A program made the translations under genes and the position numbers. Under the pieces are notes generated by a model. That model saw only the letters and a list, made by a program, of their open reading frames with translations, had not been told where the DNA came from and ran no database searches. From contig JABGOQ010000051.1 in the NCBI GenBank assembly GCA_018645405.1, forward strand, positions 1 through 64,000: DNA of 64,000 bases, written 5' to 3'. This document shows positions 18,252-29,108 of the stretch, piece after piece; position 1 is the first letter of the stretch, and each line of letters starts with the position of its first letter. Source of the stretch: Anaerolineae bacterium. GTDB taxonomy: Bacteria > Chloroflexota > Anaerolineae > Anaerolineales > Villigracilaceae.

Positions 18252-18572
18252 CTACCGATAATCTTCCCGCACAGGATAAAAAACATCCATAATTTCGCAG
18301 TCGGTCAACGCTTTTCCGCTATGTTTCACGTTAGCAGGAATTAGCGCAACCTTTCCTTTTTCGAGTAATTCTTTTTTGCCATCGAGCGTCATCTCAAACT
18401 TCCCCGCAACAACCACTGAAATCTGTTCTTGTGGGTGGGCGTGTTCGGGCAATTCTGCACCTGCTTCGATGCGCCAAAAGGATGCGGTCATATTTTCGGT
18501 GTGGGCAAATTTCCCGTGAAAGCCGGGCACGATCTCTTTTTCTGCCAGGGTTGAAAGGTCAAGAAAAGCCAT
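18252..18572 (-). CDS. Cupin domain protein
   Basis: 106 residues forming a single small beta barrel. Cupin motif 1 is 'AELPEHAHPQEQISVVVAGKFEM' in part, with metal-ligand histidines and Glu/Gln. Motif 2 is 'KGKVALIPANVKHSGKAL', with the second His. Such small cupins serve as sugar isomerases, dioxygenases or ligand sensors, and the sequence does not decide between them. AAGGAG precedes the ATG. It is divergent from the DUF711 gene. Confidence 0.85.
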   Translation of the reverse strand: MAFLDLSTLAEKEIVPGFHGKFAHTENMTASFWRIEAGAELPEHAHPQEQISVVVAGKFEMTLDGKKELLEKGKVALIPANVKHSGKALTDCEIMDVFYPVREDYR

Positions 18573-18630
18573 TATTTCTCCTTCTTATGCGTTAGAATTT
18601 CCCTTATTCTAAACCACAAAGGATTATCCT

Positions 18631-19839
18631 ATGAAAATTCGTTCCATCACTTATTTCTTCAACCCCGGATTTCCGCTGGACGATGCCAAACTCCGTGCCG
18701 CCGATGATTTTCTTCGCAAGGCAAAAACAGCCTACCAGAATGCGGGATACGAAGTCCAGACCACGCGTTTATCAACGCCTTCTTTCACCCAAATTTTGGG
18801 TAAAGATCAATTGGATAAAACGCCCGCGCTCGCGCATCAACTTGCTTCCGCTATGGAGAGAATGGATGCAGAGTACGCATCTCTCGGTCCTGCGCTCCCT
18901 AACTTTCCGCGTAGCTATGAGATTATCCCCGAAGCAGTTGCGGCGAGTGAAAATATCTTCTTTTCGGGAGAGATGGCATCCGCCAAAGACGGGATTTCGC
19001 TCAAAGCCATCAAAGCCTGCGCCGATGTAATTGTCAAATCTGCCACGATCGAAGCAAATGGATTTGCCAACTTGCGTTTCACTGCTCTTGCAAATGTCCC
19101 CGCTGGCGGGCCTTTTTTCCCTGCCGCGTACGCGTATCACGATAGTGATCAGCCAGCCTTCGCTCTCGCTCTCGAAGCCGCCGATTTAGCGGTAGATGCC
19201 TTCGGCGGACAGGGGACGGTGGACGGTGGACGGAAAAAGCTCATTGCAAGTTTTGAAACACATGGAAAGAAATTAACAAAAATCGCAGAATCTCTGAATC
19301 TCAACTTCTTGGGTCTCGACTTTTCTCTCGCCCCTTTCCCTGATGATGCAATCTCACTTGGCGGTGCGATGGAGAATTTTGGTGTTCCCAAAGTGGGGAT
19401 GCACGGCTCACTCGCGGCGGCGGCTATTTTGGCAGAATCCATTCAAAAAGCAGACTTTTTGCACACCGGCTTTAACGGGATGATGATGCCCGTTCTCGAA
19501 GATTCGATTTTGGCAAAACGTGCCGCAGAAGGGAGTTTGACTGTCAAGGATTTGCTCCTCTATTCAGCCGTCTGTGGGACGGGCTTGGATACCGTCCCAT
19601 TGGCAGGAGATGTATCAGCCGAGCAAATTGCTGCTTTATTGCTTGATCTCTCAGCCATGTCGCTTCGGTTGGCGAAACCGCTTACAGCACGGCTGATGCC
19701 AATTCCCGGCAAGCAAGCTGGAGACAAGAGCGAATTCGATTTTGCCTTTTTTGCAAATAGCCGCGTGATGAGGTTAGAATCCGAGGGGTTGCAAAATCCA
19801 TTTGCGGGAGATGAGATCATCCAAATAGAAGCGCGTTAG
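18631..19839 (+). CDS. DUF711 (UPF0210) family protein
   Basis: 402 residues. The start 'MKIRSITYFFNPGFPLDD', the mid-part 'SGEMASAKDGISLKAIKACAD' and the C-terminal 'FNGMMMPVLEDSILAKRAAE' match the DUF711 family, whose fold is related to anaerobic ribonucleotide reductase / pyruvate formate-lyase barrels, although no catalytic radical is known. The family's biochemical role is not established. AAAGGATT precedes the start. A run of GGACGGTGGACGG near 19214 encodes a short Gly-rich insert. Confidence 0.82.
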   Translation: MKIRSITYFFNPGFPLDDAKLRAADDFLRKAKTAYQNAGYEVQTTRLSTPSFTQILGKDQLDKTPALAHQLASAMERMDAEYASLGPALPNFPRSYEIIPEAVAASENIFFSGEMASAKDGISLKAIKACADVIVKSATIEANGFANLRFTALANVPAGGPFFPAAYAYHDSDQPAFALALEAADLAVDAFGGQGTVDGGRKKLIASFETHGKKLTKIAESLNLNFLGLDFSLAPFPDDAISLGGAMENFGVPKVGMHGSLAAAAILAESIQKADFLHTGFNGMMMPVLEDSILAKRAAEGSLTVKDLLLYSAVCGTGLDTVPLAGDVSAEQIAALLLDLSAMSLRLAKPLTARLMPIPGKQAGDKSEFDFAFFANSRVMRLESEGLQNPFAGDEIIQIEAR

Positions 19840-19900
19840 AAGGGACCGTCATTTTTGCAGGTATAATCAGCGAAATTAATTATCCAAACGGAGGCTCTTT

Positions 19901-20818
19901 ATGAAATTACCAGAATATGCTTATTTTAAAGGCGAGATTGTCCCCTACGCTGAGGCGAAAGTTGGGATTTTAACACACGCACTAAATTACGGGACAGGGG
20001 TTTTCGGTGGCGTGCGCGCCTATAAAAATGATGATAATGGCAAGCTATATCTTTTCCGCCCTTATGATCACTACAAACGCTTTTTGAATTCCTGCAAGAT
20101 GATGCTAATGGATTTGGGTGAAACGCCAGAAAGCTTGACGCAGCATACGATTGATTTGGTCAAGAAAGGCGGCTTTAGCGAAGATGTTTATATTCGCCCT
20201 CTGGCCTATAAATCTTCTGAGATGATCGGGGTGAAATTGCATGATGTAGAGGCTGAATTTTCGATCGTGGCTTTGCCTTTTGGGAAATATGTTTCCAACG
20301 ATACGAACGCCCATGTGACCGTCTCTTCATGGCGGCGTTTGGATGATAATGTTATCCCCGCGCGTGGCAAGATCAGTGGTGCGTATGCAAACTCGGCATT
20401 TATCAAAACGGATGCAGTACGCTCTGGATTTGATGAAGCTCTCGTATTGACGCAATCTGGGCACCTTTCAGAAGGAAGCGCAGAGAATGTCTTTATGGTG
20501 CGGGATGGTGTTTTGTATACTCCTGCTGTTTATGAAAATATTCTTGAAGGGATCACGCGCCGCTCTATTATGGAACTTGCTGCCAAAGAACTGGGCATGG
20601 AAGTTATCGAGCGTCCGATTGACCGCACAGAGATCTATATCTGTGATGAATTTTTCATGACGGGAACAGCCGCCCAAGTAACCGCGATCACAAAAGTGGA
20701 TCATCGCCCGGTTGGTGATGGGCTTATGGGACCTGTCGCGGCGAAATTGCGCGAGCTATTCTTCGATATTCTGCGTGGGAAGAATGAGAAATATGCAGCT
20801 TGGAATCTAGAGATTTAA
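19901..20818 (+). CDS. ilvE: Branched-chain amino acid aminotransferase
   Basis: 305 residues of PLP fold-type IV. The N-terminal 'ILTHALNYGTGVFGGVRAY' and the arginine in 'YIRPLAYKSSEMIG' are typical of BCAT. The PLP lysine is in 'PARGKISGAYANS', and the cofactor phosphate site is in 'SEGSAENVFMVRDG' and 'FMTGTAAQVTAI'. It transfers amino groups between glutamate and the keto acids of Leu, Ile and Val, the last step of their synthesis. GGAGG precedes the ATG. A terminator hairpin follows. Confidence 0.95.
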   Translation: MKLPEYAYFKGEIVPYAEAKVGILTHALNYGTGVFGGVRAYKNDDNGKLYLFRPYDHYKRFLNSCKMMLMDLGETPESLTQHTIDLVKKGGFSEDVYIRPLAYKSSEMIGVKLHDVEAEFSIVALPFGKYVSNDTNAHVTVSSWRRLDDNVIPARGKISGAYANSAFIKTDAVRSGFDEALVLTQSGHLSEGSAENVFMVRDGVLYTPAVYENILEGITRRSIMELAAKELGMEVIERPIDRTEIYICDEFFMTGTAAQVTAITKVDHRPVGDGLMGPVAAKLRELFFDILRGKNEKYAAWNLEI

Positions 20819-20855
20819 AATTCGGGGATTAGTTATCAGGAATCAGGAAAAGAAA

Positions 20856-20890
20856 AAATCTCCCCTTCCTCTGAAAGGAAGGGGAGATTT
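20856..20890. terminator. Long hairpin between convergent genes
   Basis: AAATCTCCCCTTCC / GGAAGGGGAGATTT, 14-bp perfect stem with a short loop, lies between ilvE (plus) and a minus-strand gene. Few T residues follow on either strand, so it may be a weak bidirectional terminator or a palindromic repeat. Confidence 0.6.
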
Positions 20891-20919
20891 GCGTTAATAA
20901 TTGTATACCCTGTTTTCTT

Positions 20920-21678
20920 TTAGCGCACTTTCGTAAAGCGTATCAGGGTCAGATTTGTTTCACATTCTCCTGATGTGCTAAAGCGGACTTCGTCCGAGAG
21001 GGGTAAGCCAGCCTGGTCGAAGAGACGAATATATAAAGTATTATCTGATGGGAGTGGGGCATCTCCCAATACAAATTCAAAACCAGATTTTCCATACGCC
21101 GGACTAACGCCCGCAACGGTCGTCTGATCAACGGTGCTGCCAACCAATGATCCTTGAATGCGTACCACAACGCCCAAGATAGGGCTTTTATCTGCATCTT
21201 CTACTGTTCCGCCAACACCGAGCCAATTGCAACTGGTATCAGAGTGCATAACAGTGCTGCTTATCTGCTGAATATTTGCCTCAAAGGGCATCTGCGGAGT
21301 TGCGGTTGCGGTGGGTGGCTCTGGGGTAAATGTTTCAGTGAAAAGCACTAATGGGGTAGTTGAAGGAATCGGTGTAAAAGTAGACCGAGAAGTTGGCGTA
21401 ATAGATGGTTGAATAGTGGGAGTTTCTGTCCACAACTCATTTAATCCCAAGGGGGTATTTGTTGGAGAGGGGATGATCACTGGTGGGACAGGTGTATTAG
21501 GGGATAATGGATTCATCGCTGTATAAGGGTTAACAAATACCAGCAAAAAATATGCGCCCAAACAAGCAGCTGCAATCAAAAGAAGGATCGAGAAAATATC
21601 CAACATATCAATGCTGAAACTTTTCTTTTCCTCTTCTACTTCTTCAAAACTATCATCGGTGTAATCAAAATCTGCCAT
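20920..21678 (-). CDS. Membrane-anchored extracellular protein with Thr/Pro-rich linker
   Basis: 252 residues. A charged cytoplasmic N-terminus ('FEEVEEEKKSFSIDM') is followed by one membrane helix (~25-48) and a long Thr/Pro/Ser linker (~50-130). The C-terminal domain (~135-245) begins 'CNWLGVGGTVEDADKSPILG' and holds a conserved-looking 'YGKSGFEFVLGDAP' string. It looks like a carboxypeptidase-regulatory-like beta sandwich, an inference from the 'GGTVEDADKSPILGVVVRI' pattern. It lies upstream of the foldase gene on the same strand, about 105 bases away. Confidence 0.7.
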   Translation of the reverse strand: MADFDYTDDSFEEVEEEKKSFSIDMLDIFSILLLIAAACLGAYFLLVFVNPYTAMNPLSPNTPVPPVIIPSPTNTPLGLNELWTETPTIQPSITPTSRSTFTPIPSTTPLVLFTETFTPEPPTATATPQMPFEANIQQISSTVMHSDTSCNWLGVGGTVEDADKSPILGVVVRIQGSLVGSTVDQTTVAGVSPAYGKSGFEFVLGDAPLPSDNTLYIRLFDQAGLPLSDEVRFSTSGECETNLTLIRFTKVR

Positions 21679-21768
21679 AAGTAATTCTCCATCCTGTTAG
21701 GGATTTGTACTCTTTTAGAGTAGGATGTTTTTTGCTAGCATCGTCAAAAAAATCTCATTCAAAGGATA

Positions 21769-21783
21769 AAAAACCGAGTATCT
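21769..21783. repeat. Single end of the inverted-repeat element family
   Basis: AAAAACCGAGTATCT abuts the stop of the foldase gene. It matches 14 of 15 bases of the right end of the complete element at 24973-25067. The other end is not clearly preserved. Confidence 0.45.
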
Positions 21784-22671
21784 TTAATTTACTCTCTCTA
21801 TTTTACTCGCTTCACGTGCATTTTGCAGCCAATTATGTAAGGCTTCTTCTTGTATCGCCAACAACGCATCAGGTGAAAATGGTCGGCTTGCTTCATATTC
21901 CAAGACCATAATAATATGAAAACCAACTTCTGTCTCTATAATTTCACTTGGTTGCCCAATCTCCAACGAGAAGGCAGCATCTTCGATGCTCTGCTCAAGC
22001 AAATAATTTCGTGGAAACCAGCCTAACTCGCCATTGGTGTTTGGGTCATAAGCCGCGGCCAAATCGTCAAAACTAACGCCAGCTTCTAATCTCGCTTGGA
22101 TTTCTTCAGCCGTTTCCCGATTATAGAGCAAAATCTGCTGGGCGTGTACCTGCTCGGCAGTACTGGGGAGATCTGCAAGGATATTGTCACGCATCCACGC
22201 CGCTGAAATCGCTTTTTGGAGGGATGAAGCAAGCGATTCGCTCGTGTAGTTGTGGCTTGCCAGCCAAGTGGATAGATTTTCCTCGCCCCCAATATCTACC
22301 GCTAAAGCCTCGATCCGAGCTTCTACCTCGGCATCCGTGATCGTGAATCCATCTTCGTGTGCGGCTTGGGCTAAAAGTATTTGGTCAATTAAATCATTCA
22401 GAACGCGTTCTTCTGCTTCTTTAACTGAAACCGTTTTTCCCAAAGCCTCTTGTGCCTGTTGAAAACGGATTAGCTCGGCGTTGAATTCAGCGAGAGAAAT
22501 TACATCGCCATTCACAGTCGCCGCGGCGGGAATCGCTGTCGCGGTGGGCGGGGCGGATGTTTGGGTAGCAGGAGCAAGTGTAGGGTCAGGTGCACTCTCA
22601 GCCTGTCCACACGCGGCTAAGATGGGGAGTAAAAGTAAAGCTAAAAAACGGAAGTAAGTTCGGGTATCCAA
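21784..22671 (-). CDS. Lipoprotein peptidyl-prolyl isomerase (PpiC/SurA-like foldase)
   Basis: 295 residues. The lipobox 'ILAAC' (Cys ~21) is followed by an Ala/Pro/Thr linker and a SurA_N-like helical domain (~50-165, 'VNGDVISLAEFNAELIRFQQ'). A parvulin domain comes next (~170-270: 'VHAQQILLYNRETAEEIQ', 'GELGWFPRNYLLE', 'IIETEVGFHIIMVLEYE'). It should help proteins fold outside the membrane, like PrsA. It is the last gene before an inverted-repeat element and is divergent from nothing nearby. Confidence 0.88.
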   Translation of the reverse strand: MDTRTYFRFLALLLLPILAACGQAESAPDPTLAPATQTSAPPTATAIPAAATVNGDVISLAEFNAELIRFQQAQEALGKTVSVKEAEERVLNDLIDQILLAQAAHEDGFTITDAEVEARIEALAVDIGGEENLSTWLASHNYTSESLASSLQKAISAAWMRDNILADLPSTAEQVHAQQILLYNRETAEEIQARLEAGVSFDDLAAAYDPNTNGELGWFPRNYLLEQSIEDAAFSLEIGQPSEIIETEVGFHIIMVLEYEASRPFSPDALLAIQEEALHNWLQNAREASKIERVN

Positions 22672-22688
22672 GAGAAAATTTGTCCTTA

Positions 22689-22786
22689 AGGCCCGAAAGG
22701 TTTCCGAAGAATTTTGCGAAAATTATGATTTCGGGGAAGAAAAGAATATTTTGTAGACCAAGACCTAAATAAAACCTTTCGGGCCT
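22689..22786. repeat. 98-bp element with perfect 15-bp inverted ends
   Basis: AGGCCCGAAAGGTTT at 22689-22703 is exactly inverted as AAACCTTTCGGGCCT at 22772-22786. The interior is AT-rich and has no ORF. Its size and layout match the element at 24973-25067, but the end sequences differ. Confidence 0.7.
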
Positions 22787-22817
22787 GGCATTTCGGTTTG
22801 AGATTATACCGTAAAGC

Positions 22818-22849
22818 AAAAACCCCGTTCATTTACGAACGGGGTTTTT
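22818..22849 (-). terminator. Terminator of groESL
   Basis: AAAAACCCCGTTC / GAACGGGGTTTTT, a perfect stem with a 6-base loop and T tract in both directions. It is 21 bases past the groL stop on the minus strand. Confidence 0.92.
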
Positions 22850-22869
22850 GAAATCGTTTTATATTCGGC

Positions 22870-24829
<1,960 letters not shown>

Positions 24830-24856
24830 CGAGCAAAAATATCCTTATACAAAATT

Positions 24857-24883
24857 TTAGCACCCTAAGCATCAAGGTGCTAA
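24857..24883 (-). promoter_or_regulatory. CIRCE operator (HrcA site) of groESL
   Basis: TTAGCACCC-N9-AGGTGCTAA. Against TTAGCACTC-N9-GAGTGCTAA there is one change in the left arm and two in the right. It lies just downstream of the -10 box, over the likely transcription start and the groS leader, the normal CIRCE position. HrcA itself is not in the window. Confidence 0.88.
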
Positions 24884-24894
24884 TTTCGTCCCAA

Positions 24895-24923
24895 ATGATA
24901 CTTGCCCCCTTAATCAACGTCAA
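24895..24923 (-). promoter_or_regulatory. groESL promoter
   Basis: On the minus strand, TTGACG (24923-24918), 17-base spacer, TATCAT (24900-24895). The CIRCE element starts 11 bases further on, so HrcA binding would block initiation. Confidence 0.8.
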
Positions 24924-24972
24924 GGGATGTTAATAGACTCTTATAAAGTTCTGATATTTTTGAAGCGTAGAA

Positions 24973-25067
24973 AGACACTCGGTTTTTTCTTTTACAAATG
25001 AAGTCTCGTTTGAAAACAGTGCTGATGCAAAGAACGGTCTCAATAGCCAGATAAAAACCGAGTGTCT
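24973..25067. repeat. 95-bp element with perfect 15-bp inverted ends
   Basis: AGACACTCGGTTTTT at 24973-24987 is exactly inverted as AAAAACCGAGTGTCT at 25053-25067. The ~65-bp interior has no ORF. It is in the non-coding interval upstream of groES. A single-ended relative is at 21769. Confidence 0.7.
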
Positions 25068-25188
25068 GCTTGAATAGGATAAATTAGCTTGCCCCCGTTA
25101 AATCAGCGGATGCGTGAGCGAAACACTTTTTCCCGTTTAATGAGCATCGTAAAACGCGCGTGATTTGGGCTTGGTTGCCCTTAAAAAA

Positions 25189-25215
25189 GTAAGTCACGCT
25201 ACAAGCGTGACCTAC
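25189..25215. repeat. Palindromic repeat with GTCACGCT arms
   Basis: GTCACGCT-ACA-AGCGTGAC, extended outward by GTA / TAC pairs. No T tract follows, so it looks like a dispersed palindrome more than a terminator. The rest of 24830-25255 holds the groESL promoter, CIRCE and the 95-bp element; I see no gene in it. Confidence 0.5.
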
Positions 25216-25255
25216 TGATTTTCACTAAATCCCCTTTACTGAATACTGAGAACAG

Positions 25256-26296
25256 CTACTCACCCTTCCCGAAGACAACTACATAATAGCCGAAATCTTC
25301 AAAGAAAGCGTAGCCAATCCCGATTTCGACATATTCTGTGCTGACGAGATTCTCATCATGCACTGGCTCTTCGGTATCCAATCTCCACCATTCTTTTACT
25401 TCTTCAGGTGTAAGAGGCGGGTTGCTCCCATATACATTTTCTGTGACAAGAGCGGTGTAGCCCGCCGCAGTGGCACGCGTTTCTGGCGTAGAGCCATCTG
25501 AGCCTGTATGCACAAAGAGATTATTACAAGCTATATCTTCTGCATGTGCTTGAGCAGCATTCGACAATTCTTCGTTCCAGTCATATAAAGGCACACCGCT
25601 TTCTACTCGATAGGTATTTATGGCGGAAAAAACGCCGTCCCTTCGTGTTCCTTCGAGTATGAAATTGCACGCTTTGTTTTCCTCACCTCCATCAGATGAA
25701 GCGGTGGGTTCGACGACCACGTCAGTTCCAGAATCAACGGCGTTAAAAAGTAACCATAAACGGGAATCGCCTTCAATCTCCATTGCCAAACCAAGCGGGT
25801 TTTGAATGACAAAATTACCGCGATAAAATCCAGCCGCGCCCGGGGCAGTCAACTCAACCGAAACATCTGCGGTCTGGCCCGGATTTGTACGGGGCAAGGG
25901 GGATAATTCAGGCGCACCAAAAGAACCTTCTGAGTAATGCGTTACTGAATACCCTTCCCACCAGATACACGTGCCTGTATTTTGAACGCGCCATGTTTTT
26001 GTGAAAGTTTCCCCGATATTAACTTCACTATTATCAGGGATGGTTACATCGCTGACAAACTTCGCTGCATTGGTGCAATCGGCGGCGTTCTCTGGAGGTG
26101 CTAAAGTGGCTGTAGCCACAGGCTCTGGTGTATCTTCTGGTATCGGGGTCTCTGTTGGGGGGAGAGTTTCTGTTGCGGTCGGGGCTTCTATTGTCGGTGA
26201 AGCTGTTGGTGAGTCGGTATTTGGGGGCGTCTGCGTTCCACAGGCAGAAAGAATGCTTGCTGTGAGAATAATCAGTGAAAGTATTTTAGTAGACAT
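25256..26296 (-). CDS. Lipoprotein with NBR1-type Ig-like domain and CAP (SCP) domain
   Basis: 346 residues. The lipobox 'ILSAC' (Cys ~19) is followed by a Thr/Pro linker, then an NBR1-like Ig domain (~75-190: 'CTNAAKFVSDVTIPDNSEV', 'FTKTWRVQNTGTCIWWEGYS', 'GFYRGNFVIQNPLG'). A CAP domain ends the protein (~215-345: 'SAINTYRVESGVPLYDWNEE', 'AQAHAEDIACNNLFVHTGSD', 'YVEIGIGYA'). The CAP His/Glu positions are largely kept. CAP proteins are extracellular with varied binding roles. A second protein with the same Ig-type domain is encoded at 41317-42315. Confidence 0.88.
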   Translation of the reverse strand: MSTKILSLIILTASILSACGTQTPPNTDSPTASPTIEAPTATETLPPTETPIPEDTPEPVATATLAPPENAADCTNAAKFVSDVTIPDNSEVNIGETFTKTWRVQNTGTCIWWEGYSVTHYSEGSFGAPELSPLPRTNPGQTADVSVELTAPGAAGFYRGNFVIQNPLGLAMEIEGDSRLWLLFNAVDSGTDVVVEPTASSDGGEENKACNFILEGTRRDGVFSAINTYRVESGVPLYDWNEELSNAAQAHAEDIACNNLFVHTGSDGSTPETRATAAGYTALVTENVYGSNPPLTPEEVKEWWRLDTEEPVHDENLVSTEYVEIGIGYAFFEDFGYYVVVFGKGE

Positions 26297-26352
26297 GTTC
26301 TTCTCCTTATGATAGCTAATTCTATTATTCAGAAAAGTGATGCGAATTACGG

Positions 26353-26673
26353 GTGGATTTCCTCAATTGCTTCCAACGACAAGCACTTCTACCTTGCCGA
26401 TCTCTGCCAATTCTTTGGCAAAACCCGATAAATTATCTGTATTCGGACATCTATAGCGGATTTTACCAGAAATTTCACATCCAAAACGTGGAAGAGATTA
26501 GGTGCGCATCTGCTTTTAACGTTAGGGCAATATCTTTTATAGCTGTTTTTTCACCCCTGATAACGCAGGGTATTGAGAAGTTTGCTTTGCTCAGTGGAGA
26601 ATCTGTTCATTTAACGGTAGCAGGCACACGTTCTCGTGCGGTGCGGTTATTAATCCACTACCCTTTTTTATGA
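26353..26673 (+). pseudogene. Possible HPr-like remnant
   Basis: An open frame of 106 residues whose second half resembles the PTS phosphocarrier HPr: 'FHIQNVEEI', then 'AISFIAVFSPLITQGIE' in place of the usual 'KSI..VLSLGI.QG.E', then 'GESVHLTVAGTRSRAV'. At the place of the phospho-histidine loop (GLHARPA) it reads 'ALLPCRS', so the active-site His is gone. There is no ribosome site, and the base composition is like non-coding DNA. It could also be chance similarity. The rest of 26297-26756 shows only the promoter region of the next gene. Confidence 0.22.
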
Positions 26674-26756
26674 CCGATCTGAGCACCGCCAAAAATAAGC
26701 TAAAATTATGGGAATCTTCGGGATGATTTCACAAATGAAAATTTAAGGAAATATAA

Positions 26757-28946
26757 ATGGAAGTAGTTAGCAAAGAGAGCAAAAACAACAAAAAATTCGG
26801 TATGTTTGCAGGGGTCTTTACACCCACTGTTCTCACCATTTTGGGCGCAATTATGTATTTGCGTACTGGCTGGGTGGTCGGAAATGCCGGCTTTGGGGGC
26901 GCAGTTCTTATTATTTTGTTGGCACACGTCATCACCGTTAGCACGGGTTTGGCGGTTTCTTCTGTGGTCACCAATACGCGTGTTGGGGCGGGTGGCGCAT
27001 TCGCCATCATCTCCCAATCGCTGGGGCTAGAAGTCGGGGGTAGTGTTGGCATACCGCTCTTTTTGGCGCAAGGAATCTCTATTGCCCTCTATGTTCTCGC
27101 CTTTACCGAATCTTGGCTACGGATTTTCCCCATGCATCCCGAAGCCCTTGTCGCATTCCTGACCTTCATCGCCGTCTTTGGGATTGTCTATGTCAGCGCA
27201 CAATTTGCCTCCAAAACCCAATTCATTATTTTGGGGATTGTAGGATTTTCCCTCTTCTCCGTTCTCTTAACCTCTTTCCCTATTATGGGAAATATGGGAT
27301 TAACCGAAACGCCCGTGTTTTGGGGTGGCTTCCGCGCCGCAAACTTTTGGGAGACTTTTGCAGTTTTCTTCCCCGCAGTAACAGGAATCATGGTCGGCAT
27401 CAGCATGAGCGGTTCCCTACGCAAACCCCGAAAAGATATCCCTGTTGGCACGATGAGCGCAATTGGGCTGACACTTTTTGTTTACCTGGCATTAGCTTAT
27501 TGGCTCTCTCGCATTGCCACACCCGAAGAATTAATAAATAATACAACCCTAATGGTAGATAAAGCCTTCTGGGACTGGGCAATTTTAGCTGGGATGCTGG
27601 GGGCAACTTTCTCCTCCGCATTGGGGTCATTAGTAGCCGCACCGCGCGTCATGCAGGCTCTTGCTCTGCACCAAATTATCCCCTTTAGTAAATTTTTCTC
27701 AAAAGAATCAGAAGATGGCGAACCACGTCAGGCGATGTTCTTTGCAGGGGGTGTTGGCTTTGTCGCTCTTTTAATCGCTCTCGCAGGCGGCGGTTTAGAT
27801 GCGATTGCAGGCGTAATCACCATGTTCTTCCTCATCACCTACAGCATGTTAAATGTAGTCGTTCTGATCGAGCAAACCCTCGATACGGTTAGTTTTCGCC
27901 CCACTTTTAGCGTCCCGCGCATAGTGCCTTTTATCGGTGCATTAAGTTCTACTTTTGTAATGTTCCTCATCAATCCTGTGTTCAGTTTGATAGCAATTAT
28001 TTTGGTTTTAGCCCTCTACGCGTATCTAACCCGCCGACACCTCGCCAGTCTTGATAGCGATGTGCGAAGTGGCCTCTTTGAATCAATGGCAGAATGGGCA
28101 GTCAAACGCACCCGCCAAATGCAAGCTGCGCGCGAACGAACTTGGAAGCCTGTTGTTCTCGCCCCTTTTCGCTCGGCAAATACACTTTCGGGCAGCTATC
28201 GTTTTTTGAAAGCCCTTACCTACCCAAAGGGAACGGTGCGTGCTTTAGGGATTTATACAAATGGCAATAAAGAGGCGTTAGAAGGGCTGGATTTGCTCAC
28301 AAAAGCCTTTGTTGATGATGGCATTTACGCCAACGCAACCCTGCTTGAAGAAGATGATTTTGTTAATGGCGTGCGGATGACAACCCAGATTTTGCGCAAT
28401 ACTTTTTTTCGCCCTAATATCTTATTTTTGCATCTGCGCCCTGATAGTGATTTAGACGAACTACAAGATTTAATAGATAAAACCGCCGCCTACCAAATGG
28501 GCGTTGCGCTCTTGGCACGCCATCATATTATTGAATTGGGACGCGAGCAAATCATCCACGTTTGGGTTTCTAATCAGGGACCCGATTGGGAACATGATTT
28601 GCATCAGAGCAATTTAGATCTAGCCATTTTGCTTGCCTATCAACTCGCCCAAAATTGGGACGCCCGCATCACCCTAAATATGTCTGTCCCAGACGAAGAA
28701 ACCAAAGAAAAAGCAAGCGAATTTCTCGCGCAACTAATCAGCTTGGCGCGTTTGCCAAAAGAAACGAAATTTTCTGTTGTAGCCTTGCCCTTTGACGAGA
28801 CATTGGCCCAAACTCCCCATGCAGATTTGACCATCTTTGGTTTATCCAGAGAGCCTAATTTGAAATTTGTAAAGAAGCTATCACAGGAAATGAAAGGGTC
28901 TTGCATTTTTATTCGTGGCTCTGGTGAGGAAAGCATTTTGGCTTAG
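26757..28946 (+). CDS. SLC12-type (cation-chloride cotransporter-like) APC transporter
   Basis: 729 residues, longer than ordinary amino-acid permeases. Residues 1-~450 hold about 12 membrane helices starting with 'FGMFAGVFTPTVLTILGAIMYLR' in part, which resembles the first helix of Na-K-Cl cotransporters; 'GVFFPAVTGI'-like 'VFFPAVTGIMVGISMSGSLR' is the SLC12 sixth-helix signature. Residues ~470-729 are a soluble cytoplasmic domain like the SLC12 C-terminal domain. Transport of ions or amino acids cannot be decided. AAGGAAATATAA precedes the ATG. Confidence 0.85.
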   Translation: MEVVSKESKNNKKFGMFAGVFTPTVLTILGAIMYLRTGWVVGNAGFGGAVLIILLAHVITVSTGLAVSSVVTNTRVGAGGAFAIISQSLGLEVGGSVGIPLFLAQGISIALYVLAFTESWLRIFPMHPEALVAFLTFIAVFGIVYVSAQFASKTQFIILGIVGFSLFSVLLTSFPIMGNMGLTETPVFWGGFRAANFWETFAVFFPAVTGIMVGISMSGSLRKPRKDIPVGTMSAIGLTLFVYLALAYWLSRIATPEELINNTTLMVDKAFWDWAILAGMLGATFSSALGSLVAAPRVMQALALHQIIPFSKFFSKESEDGEPRQAMFFAGGVGFVALLIALAGGGLDAIAGVITMFFLITYSMLNVVVLIEQTLDTVSFRPTFSVPRIVPFIGALSSTFVMFLINPVFSLIAIILVLALYAYLTRRHLASLDSDVRSGLFESMAEWAVKRTRQMQAARERTWKPVVLAPFRSANTLSGSYRFLKALTYPKGTVRALGIYTNGNKEALEGLDLLTKAFVDDGIYANATLLEEDDFVNGVRMTTQILRNTFFRPNILFLHLRPDSDLDELQDLIDKTAAYQMGVALLARHHIIELGREQIIHVWVSNQGPDWEHDLHQSNLDLAILLAYQLAQNWDARITLNMSVPDEETKEKASEFLAQLISLARLPKETKFSVVALPFDETLAQTPHADLTIFGLSREPNLKFVKKLSQEMKGSCIFIRGSGEESILA

Positions 28947-29019
28947 CGGTTTGGCTTGTTCTCCTTTTCTTAGGCAATTCCAAAATTCAAATTTTCCAAA
29001 AAAAAATACTAAAAACCTT

Positions 29020-29073
29020 CTAGCAATGCTCCGCATTGCGGCGTAGAAGTCCCCCAACGCAGAGCATTGGGGA
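29020..29073. repeat. Double-hairpin repeat, copy A
   Basis: GCAATGC-TCC-GCATTGC hairpin, then GCGTAGAAGT, then CCCCAACGC-AGA-GCATTGGGG hairpin. It is closely similar in both hairpins and in the spacer to the copy at 42428-42486. It lies between the SLC12 gene and convergent TPR gene. Confidence 0.65.
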
Positions 29074-29108
29074 TAGGTCTGGAGAATTATTTATTTGGAA
29101 CCTCCTCC

